Positions 29,400 to 40,253 of a stretch of DNA of 64,000 nucleotides are shown in pieces. Position numbers and translations under genes: made by a program. The stretch covers positions 413,642,159-413,706,158 of the forward strand of contig CM066034.1 in assembly GCA_033557465.1 (NCBI GenBank), in the 5' to 3' direction. This DNA comes from Ichthyophis bannanicus. Taxonomy: Eukaryota; Chordata; Amphibia; Gymnophiona; Ichthyophiidae. Each line of letters opens with the position of its first letter. The stretch's first letter is position 1. The notes under the pieces are model-generated. The model was not told where the DNA came from. It saw only the letters and a list, made by a program, of their open reading frames with translations, and ran no database searches.

Positions 29400-30575
29400 G
29401 ACAAAAAGAGAAATAAGGACAGCAAAATCAAAGGCAGAAGAAAAGATGGCTAAAGATGTGAAGTGTGGTGACAAAACTTTCTTCAGGTATATTCGGGAGA
29501 GGAGGAAAATCAGAGGTGGAATTGCAGGACTCAAAAGTGCTAGAAACAGATTCATTGAAAGTGCATTGAAAAAGCGAAAATGCTAAACAAATACTTCTGC
29601 TCTGTTTTTACTAAAGAAAATCCCGGAGAAGGACCACCCGTGATTCCTAAATATAAACATGGGAATGGAGTAGATACTACACCATTCACAGAAGATTACA
29701 GTATGTGTTAGAACAGCTTGCAAAACTGAATGTGGACAAGGCCATAGGATACTGAAAGAGCTCAGAGAGGTTCTTGCAGGGCCGATAAAGGATGTTTTTA
29801 GTAGATCCTTGGAGACAGGAGAAGTTCCACAGGACTGGAGAAGGGCTGATGTGGTACCTCTTCACAAAAGTGGTAACAGGGAAGAAGTGACAAACTACAA
29901 GACAGTAAGCCTTACCTCGGTGGCGGGAAAAATAATGGTGACGATCCTGAAAGAGCGAATAGTGGACTTTCTTGAAAACCAACAGGCCAATCATCCGAGG
30001 CAACATGGTTTTATCAAAGGACGATCTTGCCAAACAAATCTGATTGACTCAGTGACCAGAAAACTAGATATAGGGCATGTGATGGATGTGATCTACCTAG
30101 ATTTCAGCAAAGCCTTTGATATTGTTCCTCATAGGAGGCTTATCAACAAACTGACCAGCCTGGGGATGGGTCCCAAGGTGGTGACCGGGATCAAAAATCA
30201 GCTGACTGACAGATGACATAAGGTGCTGGTAAACGGAACTCACTCGGATGAAAGGAAGGTGATTAGCGGTGTGCCCCAGGATTTGGTACTGGGGCCAGTA
30301 CTGTTCAAAGTACTTGTGAGTGATATTGCTGAAGTACTGAATGAAAAAGTCTCTCTATTTGCAGATGAAACGAAAATTTGCAAAAGAGTGGACTCCCCTT
30401 AGGGAGTGAAGAACATGAGGAAAGATTTACAAAAGCTGGAAGAATGGTCTAATGGCAGTTAAGATTTAATCTGAAGAAGTGCAGTGCCATGCACTTAGGA
30501 AGCAGAAATCCAAGGGAATTGTATGTGATAGGGAGCGAGAAGTTGGTGTGCACGGACCAGGAGTAGGACCTCAGA
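29400..30575 (+). pseudogene. CR1-B reverse transcriptase remnant
   Basis: RT blocks: WRRADVVPLHKSGNREEV, RQHGFIKGRSCQTNLI, VIYLDFSKAFDIVPHRR (29809-30216), then GVPQDLVLGPVLF and FADETKICKR near 30360. The active site F-A-D-D therefore reads F-A-D-E. Several stops are present. Confidence 0.8.
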
Positions 30576-30577
30576 GT

Positions 30578-31526
30578 GATAATTTTAACGATAGTGCACA
30601 GATTACTAATAGTAGGTCTGCGATCTCATATTTCAGTTTTTTCAACATCCTTGGATGTATACCATCTGGTCCAGGTGATTTGTTACTCTTCAGTTTATCA
30701 AATAGTTGTAATACATCTTCCTGGTGTATCAATATTTCTTTCAATTCTTTTGCAGCATCACATTTAAATACCATTTCAGTCATGGGTAGCATCCCTACAT
30801 CTTCCTCAGTAAAGACCGAAGCAAAGAATTCATTCAGTGTCTCTGCTATGGCATTGACCTCACTTAGCGCCCCCTTTACCCTTCTTTCATCCAATGGTCC
30901 AACTGACGTTCACAGATTTTTTGCTATGAATGTATTTGAAAAAAATCTTTATTACATGCGAACTTCTTCTCAAATTCTCTCTTTGCCTGCCTTATCAATG
31001 CCTTGCATCTAATTAGCCAGTGCTTATGTTGTATCCAGTTTTCGTCATTTTGCTCCTTTTTCCATTTCCTGAAAGATGCTTTTTTGGCAACAACAGCCTC
31101 TCTGACCTCACCTTTAAACCATGCTGCCAGTTTTTTGGACTTCCTTCCACTTTTCTTAAAGCACAGCATACAGCTGGTCTGGACTTCCAAGATAGTATTT
31201 TTAAACAACACCCATACTTGATGTAGATCTTTAAACTTTGCAACTGCTCCTCTTATTTTTTTTCTTAACTATGATAGTCTCCCTATGGAAAGTTAAAAAG
31301 TAGTACTGTGAAATTACTTGTCATACTTCCACCATTTATTATATCAAACACGATCATGCTATGATCAGTATTGCCAAGTGGCCCCAACACCCTTATCTCT
31401 TGCACCAGATCTTGTGTTCCAATAAAGATTAGGTCCAAAATGGCTTCCCCTCAGGTTGGTTCATGAACCAGCTGCTCCAAGAAGCAGTCATTTATTTCAT
31501 CTAGAAACTATCTCCCTAGCATGTCC
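30578..31526 (-). mobile_element. CR1-A fragment, RT N-terminus to endonuclease
   Basis: It is equivalent to about 20092-21058 of copy 1. The minus frames give FASVFTEEDVGMLPMTEM and SPGPDGIHPRMLKK (30894-30571), then FKKSGRKSKKLAAWFKGEV (31211-30924), then endonuclease debris to 31526. Both edges are sharp: CR1-B on the left and a DIRS terminal repeat on the right. Confidence 0.8.
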
Positions 31527-31709
31527 GAAGGGCTCTGCGGAAAAAGGGTGACTGAGCAAGCTGGCACCCTTGGGCGGGAAGAGGACCACGCATGCCTGGG
31601 CAGCAATCAGAAAGGCTTTCTTTGAAAGCTGGGGACTTGCTTTGTGTGGGTTCCGTCGGTGCCGACGTCACCCATAAGTAAAGACTGACTTCCTGCTAGT
31701 TCCTTAAGA
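31527..31709. repeat. Isolated DIRS terminal repeat
   Basis: It matches the D1 and D3 right termini: GACTGAGCAAG, GCACCCTTGGGCGGGAAG, GGCTTTCTTTGAAAGCTGG and GACTGACTTCCTGC. No other DIRS sequence is attached. It is flanked by CR1-A on both sides in non-adjacent CR1 coordinates, so it is a solo or deleted DIRS end. Confidence 0.8.
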
Positions 31710-31825
31710 ATAATCAATCTACTTTTACTCATTTCACTCCACTCATTAATTTATAGACCTCTATCATATCTCCCCTCAGTCATCTCTTTTCGAGGTTGAA
31801 GAGCCCTAACCTTTCTAGCCTCTCT

Positions 31826-33107
31826 TCATAGGGGTATCCTTCCATCCCCTTTACCTTTTTGGTGGCTCTTCTCTGTACCTTTTCTAATAAAGCCATATCC
31901 TTTTTTAAGATATGATGACCAGAATTGCACAAAATATTCAAGGTTTGGTCGTACCATGGAACGATACAGAGGCGTTAAAATATCCTTTGTTTTATTTTCC
32001 ATTCCTTTCCTTAAGATACCTAGCATTCTATTTACTCTCTTGGCCGCCACTGCACACTGGGCAGAGGGTTTAACATGTTATCCAAGATGATGCCTAAATC
32101 TTTTTCCTGGGTGGTGGTTCCTAATGTGAAACCTTGCATCGTGTAACCATAGTTTGGGTTGTTCTTTCCTAAGTGCATAACTTTGCACTTGTCCACATTA
32201 AATTTCATCTGCCATTTGGATGCCCAGTTTTCCAATTTATCAAGATCTTCTTGCAATTTTCCACAATCCTCATGGGGTTTAACAACTTTAAATAGTTTTG
32301 TGTCATCTGCAAGTTTGATAACTTCACTTGTTATTCCATTTTCCAGGTCATTCATGAATATGTCAAAAAGCAGTGGACCCAGGATAGATCCCTGGGGTAC
32401 TCCACTATTCATCGATCTACATTGGGAAATGTGGTCATTTAAACCTACCTTCTGCTTTCTATCTTTTAACCAGTTCCTGATCCACAATAGTACAATGCTT
32501 CCTATCCCATTACTTTTTAGTTTTGCCAAAAGTCTCTGATGAGGGTCCTTGTCAAAGGCTTTCTGAAAGTCCAGATACACTATATCAATCGACTCATCTT
32601 TGTCAACCTGTTTATTCACACCTTCAAAAAAACCATAACAGATTAGTAAGACAAGACCTTCCTTGACTAAAGCCATATTGGCTGTCTCCCATTAAGCCAT
32701 CACTATCTACATGTCCAGTAATTTTGTTCCTTATAATGGTTTCTACCATTTTTCCTGGTACTAACGTCAGGCTCACCGGTCTGTAGTTTCCCCTATCATC
32801 TCTGGAACCCTTTTTAAAAGTTGGCATTACATTGGCCATCCTCCAATCTTAAGGTATTACAGATTACTGATAGCAGGTCTTCAATCTCATATTTCAGTTC
32901 TTTCAACACCCTTGGATGTATACCATCCGGTCCAGGTGATTTGCTACTCTTCAGTTTATCAAATAGTTGTAATACATCTTCCCAGTGTATTGATATTTCT
33001 TTCAATACTTCCGCAGTATCACCTTTAAATACCACTTCAGTCATGGGTAACATTCCTATATCTTCCTCAGTAAAGACCAAAGCAAAGAATTCATTTAGTC
33101 TCTCCAC
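31826..33107 (-). pseudogene. CR1-A copy 3 reverse transcriptase
   Basis: Four overlapping frames (33107-32814, 32839-32624, 32676-32032, 32050-31826) cover the domain. Blocks are SPGPDGIHPRVLKELK, YRPVSLTLVPGKM, YLDFQKAFDKDPHQR, GVPQGSILGPLLFDIF and KLADDTKLFKVV. F-A-D-D reads L-A-D-D, with both Asp kept. At least three frameshifts. Confidence 0.85.
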
Positions 33108-33559
33108 TATGGCCTTTACCCCTCTTAGTGCCCCTTTTACCCCTCTATCATGTAATGGTCAAACTGACTCAAAGGATTCTTGATATGAATGTACTTGAAA
33201 AAGTCTTTATTATGTGTTTTTGCTTCCACAGAAAGCTTCTTCTCAAATTCTCTCTTTGCCTGCCTTATCAATGCGTTGCACTTAACTTGCCAGTGCTTGC
33301 TCTGCTTCTAGTTTTCGTCATTTGGATCTTTTTTCCATTTCCTGAAAGATTCTTTTTTTGGCAACAACAACCTCTCTGACCTCACCTTTAAACCATGCTG
33401 GCAGTTCTTTGGACTTCCTTCCATTTTTCTTAAAGTGTGGAATACAGCTGGTCTGGGCTTCCAAGATAGTATTTTTAAACAACACCCAAGCTGGATGTAA
33501 GTATTTAACCTTTGCAACTGCTCCTTTTAGTTTTTTCTTAACTATTTTCCTCATTTTAT

Positions 33560-34438
33560 CATAGTCTCCCTTTCAAAAGTTAAAAGGTAGTACTGTGGAT
33601 TTCCTTCCCATCCCTCCTCCGTCAATTAAATCAAACGCGATCATGCTATGATCACTATTGCCAAGTGGCCCCAACACCCTTATCTCTTGCACCAGATCTA
33701 GTGTTCCTCTAAGGACTAGGTTCAAAATGGCTTATCCTCTTTTCGGTTCATGAACCTGCTGCTCCAAGAAGCAGTCATTTATTTCACCTAGGAACTTTAT
33801 CTCCAAAGTATGTCCTGCCGTGAGACTGATCCAATTAATACCGGGGTAACAAATCACCCATTATTATTACTGTGCTGTTAATTTTGTTTAGCTTCCTTGA
33901 TTTCTTTGAGCATTTCATCATCCATTTGTTCATTCTGGCCAGGTGGTCGATAGTACACCCCCACTGCCATTGCCTTCCCCCTTTTTACATGGAATTTCAA
34001 TCCATAGAGATTCTACAGCAAATTTTATTTCCTGCAAAACTTTAATCCTTTGTGACTCAATGCCCTCTCTAACATAGAGCGCAATCCATCTACCAATTTG
34101 ATCAGCTCTATCATTATGATATGGTTTGTACCCAGGTATCACATGGTCCCACTGTCCTCCTTCCACCATGTCTCTGAGATACCAATCATATCTAACCTCT
34201 CATTTAGATCTATATATTCTAACTCTCCCATCTTATTTTTTAGACTTCTAGCATTTCCATACAAGCATTTTAGAGACTGTATTTTACTCATATTAATCTG
34301 GCTACTGATAGACATTGGTAATTTGGAATCTTTAAACTCTGTCTGCTCCATACTCAAGGGCATTTGGGCTACTTTTGTCTTTATTGGAACCTCTCTGCTG
34401 ATATGTCCTAACTTCATTCTTTTGGTAGTATCCTTCAA
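33560..34438 (-). pseudogene. CR1-A copy 3 endonuclease
   Basis: The N-terminus at 34438-34139 shows LKCLYGNARSLKNKMGELEY and DMIGISETWW. The next frame (34169-33930) shows ALYVREGIESQRIKVLQEIK and FAVESLWIEIPCKKG. The GDFN region near 33850 is shifted (a deletion near the gattTGTTACCCC word). Confidence 0.75.
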
Positions 34439-34633
34439 GAATACATTGTTCCGAAAAATGCGCTCTTCAGCGACTGTCGGCTCTCCCCTATTATCTAGTT
34501 TAAAAGCTGCTTTCTTCTTTTTAAAGGTTAATGCCAGCAGCCTGGCTCCACCCGGTTAAGGTGAAGCCCATCCCTTCGGAAGAGCCCCTCCTTTCCCCAG
34601 AATGTTCCCCAGTTCCTAACAAATCCAAAACCC

Positions 34634-35398
34634 TCATCCTTTCACCATTGTCTCATCCATGCATTGAGACCCGGAGCTCTGCCTGCCTTTTGGGTCCTGC
34701 ATGTGGAACAGGAAGCATATCCTGGAAGTTCTGGATTTCAGCTTCCTACCTAAAAGACTAAATTTAGCCTTCAGAACTTCCCTACCACATTTTCCTATGT
34801 CATTGGTACCGACATGTACCAAGACAGCAGACTCCTCCCCAGCACTATCTAAGACTCTGTCTAAGTGGCACGTGAGGTTTGCTACCATCACACCAGGCAG
34901 GCATGTTACCAGGCGATACTCATGTCCACCAGCCACCCAGTTATCTACATGCCTAATGATTGAATCACCAACTATAATGGCTGTCCTAACCCTTCCCTCA
35001 TGGGCAAATGGCTGTGGAGAAAATTCCTCGGTGTGAGAGAGTTTTACATCACCTGCAGGACAGGTCCTAGCTACAGGATCACTTCCTGCTACACCAGGGT
35101 GATGCTCTCCTGTCACGTGACCTCTCTCCTCCATGGCAACAGGGATGCTGCCAGGCTGGAGGTGGGACTTCAGGACTATATCCCTGTAGGTCTCGTCTAT
35201 GTACCTCTTTGTCCTCCTTATGTCCTCCAAGTCTGCTGCTCTAGCCTTCAGAGATCGGACTCGTTCCCTGAGAGCAAAGAGCTCCTTGCATCTAGTGCAC
35301 ATGTAAGACCCCTCACCAACTGGGAGAAAATCATACATGTGACACTCAATGTAAAAGACTGGAAAGCCCCCTTCTCGCTGCTGGACTGCTGTCTGCAT
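34634..35398 (-). CDS. CR1-A ORF1 with SGNH-esterase domain, C-terminally truncated
   Basis: 254 codons are open. The N-terminus has a short Cys pair (MCTRCKELFALRERVRSL) followed by a charged, probably coiled-coil segment. The SGNH part shows AIIVGDSIIRHVDNW (the Ser block) and VLVHVGTNDIGKCGREVLK (the Gly-x-Asn-Asp block). The final Asp-x2-His block seen in CR1-B (DGLHLS) is missing: the frame ends CMDETMVKG after a probable shift. ORF1 proteins of CR1 bind RNA and help retrotransposition; the esterase role is not established. It sits 196 bp upstream of the endonuclease N-terminus. Confidence 0.7.
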   Translation of the reverse strand: MQTAVQQREGGFPVFYIECHMYDFLPVGEGSYMCTRCKELFALRERVRSLKARAADLEDIRRTKRYIDETYRDIVLKSHLQPGSIPVAMEERGHVTGEHHPGVAGSDPVARTCPAGDVKLSHTEEFSPQPFAHEGRVRTAIIVGDSIIRHVDNWVAGGHEYRLVTCLPGVMVANLTCHLDRVLDSAGEESAVLVHVGTNDIGKCGREVLKAKFSLLGRKLKSRTSRICFLFHMQDPKGRQSSGSQCMDETMVKG

Positions 35399-35940
35399 CT
35401 TAGTTTTAAGGTTGTGTTTAGATATTTAAGTTCTTTACTTACTAAGGGTTGCTAGGGATACTTATACTAATAAACATATCACTAATACCTTGTTCACCTG
35501 CAGCTTAATTCATCTTAGGTCCTTAATGTATGCATGATGAGGATAAACAATTGCACCTGAGAGTGAATGTGGCACTTCCTTTCCTTTTAGAGGTGTAAGC
35601 TCCTATAAAGCTATGATTATCCCAGGGGTGGAAGGGTCAGGGAGGGAGGGAAAGAAGACTTATTAAAAGCTGGCTGCTACACAGTATCCTGTCCTGTGCT
35701 TCTAAGGTAACCTGTGACCAATTTCCAGGGGAGTCCCACAGCCCTTGCTTGGATAGAGGGAATCTTGGCGTCTAAATTTAATCAGAAAGCTCTCTTCTGT
35801 GTTCTAAATTTAAACTGAAAGCTCTTTACTGGTACTAGGCCCTGACTGATTTAACAAATGCACTGGGTTCACAGATTAATCAGCTTTAATCTAAAGAATT
35901 CTCTTTTCCTCAATATTTAAAAAAATTCCCAGAAGTAAAT

Positions 35941-36276
35941 ACTTGCAAATCTCTCTCCAGAAGTAGCAGTATCTTTTTGTAGTTCATCAAGAATGAGAGG
36001 ACTGAGCGTTCAGAAATAGGTCCTTTGGAAATATTGGACCATGCCCCATTATGGGTGGATTTACACTGGAATGAAAGGCAAGGGAAATATACATGGCACT
36101 CTCCTTTGTCACTGGTTATCGGCACTGCTTTCCATGGGTTCTTACAGACACGATGGGCTGAGTGCGAGCGGTACTATTAGGTTCCCAAGGACAATCTCTC
36201 GCTGTTCTGGGAAACCTGCTAAAGCGGTGATACTGGGAGCTATCATTGCCTATACTGCTCAGAAGAAGAAAGCATA
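35941..36276 (+). pseudogene. L1-like ORF2 endonuclease/linker fragment
   Basis: Plus-strand frames read LDHAPLWVDLHW, then FHGFLQTRWAEYERY, then FPRTISRCSGKPAKAVIL (two phases) ending IIAYTAQKKKA. The SDHAP-type block ends the L1 endonuclease. The frame is cut by DIRS D2 and resumes at 42104 with SRRIVRLEQIL. I count it as the left part of the L1 that continues to 48 kb. Confidence 0.7.
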
Positions 36277-36460
36277 GTTACTCACCTGTAACAGGTGATC
36301 TCCGGAAACAGCAGGACTTTAGTCTTCACATATGGGTATCGTCGGTACCGACGGAGCCTGCGCGGGAACGCTCCCCAGCGTCCAATTAGAAAGCTTTTGG
36401 GAGCATCCCACAGCGCCTGCGTGCTACCTTCCCACCTTCCCCAACTGCCTCTCTCCAGTT
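36277..36460. repeat. D2 left inverted terminal repeat
   Basis: Complementary to 41937-42103 through GGTACCGACGGAGCCTGCG, CCAATTAGAAAGCTTTTGGG and CAACTGCCTCTCTCCAGTT. Confidence 0.85.
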
Positions 36461-36564
36461 GAGTTTAAAGCTGAGACAAAGAGAGAGAGGGAGGGAAAGA
36501 GAAAGAGATAGATAGACAGATACAAATCCTAGGGGAGGTGGGTGGGTTGTGAAGACTAAATTCC

Positions 36565-36640
36565 TGCTGTTCCCGGAGATCACCTGTTACAGGTGAGTAA
36601 CTATGCTATCTCCAGGAACAAGCAGGAATGTAGAAACATA
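36565..36640. repeat. D2 internal complementary region
   Basis: CCTGCTGTTCCCGGAGATCA then CCTGTTACAGGTGAGTAACT is the inverse of the left end. It is followed after ATG by CTATCTCCAGGAACAAGCAG, the inverse of the right end. The segment thus records the circle junction, with the three bases between the ends reading CAT on the opposite strand. Confidence 0.8.
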
Positions 36641-36792
36641 GAAACATGATGACAGAAAAAGACCACATGGCCTATCTAGTCTGTCCTTCCATATCAACAA
36701 CTACAACAGTCCACTTTTTACCTTTAGAGATCCTCTGTGTTGGTCCCATGCTTTTTTGAATTCAGTTACTGTCTTCATCTCTACCATATGTG
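36629..36792 (-). mobile_element. CR1-B-like 3' stub inside D2
   Basis: It begins (3' end) GTAGAAACATAGAAACATGA, the octamer-tail form, then 'catggcctatctagtctg', and ends in the last codons of ORF2 (VTEFKKAWDQHRGSL on the minus strand). Removing it joins GCAGGAATGTAG to TCTTCACATATGG as in the D2 terminal repeat. Confidence 0.8.
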
Positions 36793-36926
36793 CAGTCTTC
36801 ACATATGGGGACTCCCTAGCTTTAGATGTCAGGAAGAGACCCCAGAAGTTGTGCGTCCCTGTGAAAGGGCTCCACTTCCCTTCATGGATCTCCGACATCC
36901 TACCAGGGATGGTGGGTAGGAGTTGA

Positions 36927-38490
36927 TTAGGTATGGAACAGGTGTTGGAGAACAGCCTGACCAAACAAGGCATCCCGGCGGGAGTCCTTGTCCAAGCAGT
37001 AATGGGCTGTGAAGGTATGAACCGAGGCCCAAGTAGCTGCTCGACAGATGTCGTCAATAGACACAGAATGTAGATGAGCCATTGAAGCTGCCATGGCTCT
37101 CACATTGTGAGCTGTGACATGGCCCTCCAGAGGAAGATTCTTACTCTGATCGGCAAAGGAAATACACTGTGCAATCCAGTTGGACAGTGTTCTCTTGGAG
37201 ACTGGAAGTCCCAGATGAGAAGGATCAAAAGCAACAAAGAGTTGAGAGGACTTTCTATGTTGCTGTGTTCTTTGTAAGTAAAAAGCTAAAGCTCTTTTAC
37301 AGTCCAAAGTATGAAGATTCCTTTCTGCATTTGATGCATGAGGCCTTGGAAAAAAACACAGGCAGGTAGACCACTTGGTTCAAATGAAAAGGCAAGACCA
37401 CCTTTGGCATAAAGTGTGGATGAGTCCTAAGGACTACCTTGTCATGATGGAACCTTGTATAAGGAGGATCAGCCACTAGTGCCTACAACTCACTGATGTG
37501 ATGTGCTGATGTGATTGCAATGAGAAAGATAACTTTCCAAGAAGGGAATTTCAACGAGGTAGTAGCTAAGGGTACGAAAGGTGGCTTCATGAGCTGGCCA
37601 AGAACCAGGTTTAAGTCCCATGCCACCGGTGGTGGCCTAATGGGAGGCTTAGTTAGAAGAAGGCCTCTCATAAATCTTGCTATAAGAGGATGGTAGGAAA
37701 TAGGTTGTCCATTTAAAGGCTTGAAAGAAGCCGCAATAGCACTCAAATGGACTCTTACTGAGTTAGTTTTAAGTCCTGCATTGGATAAATGAAGGAGATA
37801 CTCCAGTAATGATTCCAGAGGTATCACAAGGGGGCTAAGACCCTTCTGCGAGCACCATATGGTAAACCTTTTCCACTTGAAAGCATAAGAGTGTCTTGTG
37901 GAAGGTTTTCTAGAAGCATAAAGGATATCCTTTACTTGCTGAGAAAGGTTAAGATCATGAAGATCTAGGCCTTCAGCAACCAAGCCCTGAGATGCAGAGA
38001 CTGGGGATTGGGATGCCATAACATTCCATCCTCCTGAGACAGGAGATCTGAAGCAGACCCTAACTCCAGAGAGGGAGCTTGAGAGAGATGTAGAAGCAGA
38101 GGGTACCACACTTGCCGTGGCCAATGTGGAGCTATGAGAATCATACGGCCTCTGTCTCTCTGAAGCTTGAACAGGGTTTTGGGAATCAGGGGAATGGGTG
38201 GTAAGGCATAAAGGAAGTCTTGACCCCAATGAAGGAGAAAAGCATCCCTGGCCTGCGAGCCCTGATCTGGAATTCTGGAACAGAACCGGGGAAGTATGGC
38301 ATTCAATGGACTTGCAAAGAGGTCTATGTCCGGGGTTCCCCAAATTTGAAAAATCTTGGCCACCTGGTCTGCATGTAGAGACCATTCGTGTGAAAGCAGA
38401 ACTCGACTGAGTCTGTCTGCTCAAGAGTTTTGGATACCTGGAAGATACACTGCCAGGAGATGAATCTGATGCTCTTTGGGGAGGGCCCAT
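36927..38490 (-). pseudogene. D2 tyrosine recombinase
   Basis: The main frame (38490-37483) has SRKPSTRHSYAFKWKRFTIW, the core-binding region, and ends TSAHHISEL before a TAG where Gln is expected. The catalytic Arg that precedes I/V-S-E-L in the family is His here. After a shift in the T-run near 37350, the frame at 37307-36927 carries TAHNVRAM (His-x2-Arg kept) and TAHYCLDKD (Tyr kept). The loss of the first Arg alone would inactivate the enzyme. Confidence 0.8.
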
Positions 38491-40253
38491 AGTTGCAAAG
38501 CTTCATTGCAAATCGACAGAGAGCCTGTTCCCCCCTGCTTGTTCACGTAGAACATGGCTACTTGATTGTCCGTATGAATGAGGACTGTCTTGTAGCTGAG
38601 CAGGGTGTGGAACACTCACAGAGCAAGGAAGATTGCTCTGAGCTCTAAGAGATTGATGTGTAGATGAGTCTCCTGTGGAGTCCAAGTGCCTTGGGTGCAG
38701 AGGTCTTGCAGATGAGCTCCCCAACCCATTGGTGAAGCATCTGTTGTGAGAGTTGCCTGGGGTAAAGGTTGTTGAAATGGGGACCCCACCAACAGTTTTT
38801 GAGTGGACTGCCACCATTGGAGGGATAAAATAAGGCGATTTGTGTTTGCTATTTTGTCTGACAGACACCCTGATGCCTGGGTCCATTGAGTGGATAAAGT
38901 CCACTGGGCTGCTCTCATATGGAGGCGAGCATAAGGAACCACTTGCACGGTAGATGCCATGTGGCCTAGTAGTTGTAGCATTTCTCGAGCAGTGAGATGA
39001 GGCTTTAGCACTGCTTGAGAAGCTAACTGCACCATGCGAAGGCAACGGGTCTGGGGAAGATAGGCCCTTGCTTTCCTGGTATCCAGCAAAGCTCCTATGA
39101 ACTCTAGAGACTGAGTGGGAGTTAGGCTGGATTTTGGGATGTTTATGACCAGACCCAAATACTGAAGGATACGCATTGTGCAAGATAGAGAAATCCTGGC
39201 CTCTGACACTGATGGGGCTCGAATAAGCCATTCGTCTAAGTTGGGGAAGACGAATATTCCTAGAGTGCAAAGAAATGCTGCTACCACAGCCATGCATTTC
39301 GTAAACACCCTTGGTGCTGAGGCCACACCAAAAGGAAGCACCCTGTACTGGTAGTGCTTTCCTTGAAAAAGGAACCGAAGGAACTTTCTGTGAGTTGGAT
39401 GGATGAGAACATGAGTGTACGCATCCTTGAGATCTAGAGAACAAAGCTAATCCTGACTCTGAAGGTATGGCAGCAGCGTTCCCAGAGAAATCATCTTGAA
39501 TTTCTCTTTGAACAGGAATTTGTTCAATTCTCTGAGATCTAAAATAGGTCTGTGTCCCCCTGTTTTCTTTGGGATAAGGAAATAGGGGGAGCAAAACCCT
39601 GTACCTTGTTGAGGAATGGGTACCTCTTCTATTGCCCCTTGGGCAAGAAGCATAGTGACCTCTTGATCTAACAGGCTGATGAGAGAGGTCTGAGAATTGA
39701 ACTGTCTTACCACTGTGGGAGGGGGCATGCAGAGAAAGTGAAGCTTATACCCCTCTTTTATAATGGAGAGAGTCCAATGTTCTGCTGTTATCTGCCCCCA
39801 TCTGGGGGCAAAGTGACACAACCTTCCTGGAATGGTGGAAGGTTCTGGTCTGTTGAGGGTCAGGAAGGCTAAGTTCTCTAGATGGAAGTCAAAGGCCTTG
39901 CGGAGGCTGAGACTGCTGAGACGGTTGAGGCTTAGCAGTCTTTGCTTTCCTTTGTTTAGGTGGTTGCTGACTCTTCCGGGCAGGTTGACCTGCAGAACAT
40001 CCCTGCTGAGAATAAGAGCGATAAAACCTCTTCTTTTTGGAGAAGAATGGTTTCTTGAAAGATTTCTTCCTTGCAGGATCAGCTGTGACTTTGGATAATC
40101 TATCCAAAGTGGAGTTGTCAGCATCCAACTCGTTAGCTTTTTCTTGCCAATTTTTGCCGAATAGATTCTCACCTGTACAAGGGATATTGCCCAGTTTGTC
40201 CTGTACCCAGAGCTCCAAATCGGATGCCTGGAGCCAGGCAATTCTACGTGCAC
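38421..40253 (-). pseudogene. D2 reverse transcriptase-RNase H
   Basis: Three open stretches in one phase (40253-39447, 39341-38616, 38615-38421) are split by a TAG in place of Trp near 39447 and a TGA at 38616. RT blocks: GTGFCSPYFLIPKKTGGHRP, LPFGVASAPRVFTK and VFPNLDEWLI, where L-D-D reads L-D-E. RNase H blocks: TLTTDASPMGWGAH, INLLELRAIFLAL and LIHTDNQVAMFYVNKQ. All three RNase H acidic positions look kept. Confidence 0.85.

Larger units (their letters stand above)
27706..30577 (+). mobile_element. CR1-B LINE, ORF1 through RT, 3'-truncated
   Basis: This plus-strand copy has the ORF1 esterase (about 27780-28270), endonuclease (28450-29130), RNA-binding linker (29290-29590) and RT (29600-30575). 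The RT breaks off just after the KLVCTDQ block, where a minus-strand CR1-A piece starts. The 3' UTR is absent. Confidence 0.85.
31710..35940 (-). mobile_element. CR1-A copy 3, nearly complete, lacks 3' end
   Basis: It runs from the RT C-terminal region (31710) through RT, endonuclease (34438-33560), the inter-ORF spacer and ORF1 (35398-34634) to a putative 5' UTR that I place up to about 35940. The 5' UTR contains two copies of a CTAAATTTAA...GAAAGCTCT block (35773-35838). Its 3' end is replaced by the DIRS repeat at 31527-31709. Confidence 0.8.

Noticed and set aside
36041..36277. Host exon ending in a Lys-rich tail
   Set aside because: It matches L1 ORF2 endonuclease/linker blocks and the frame resumes beyond DIRS D2.
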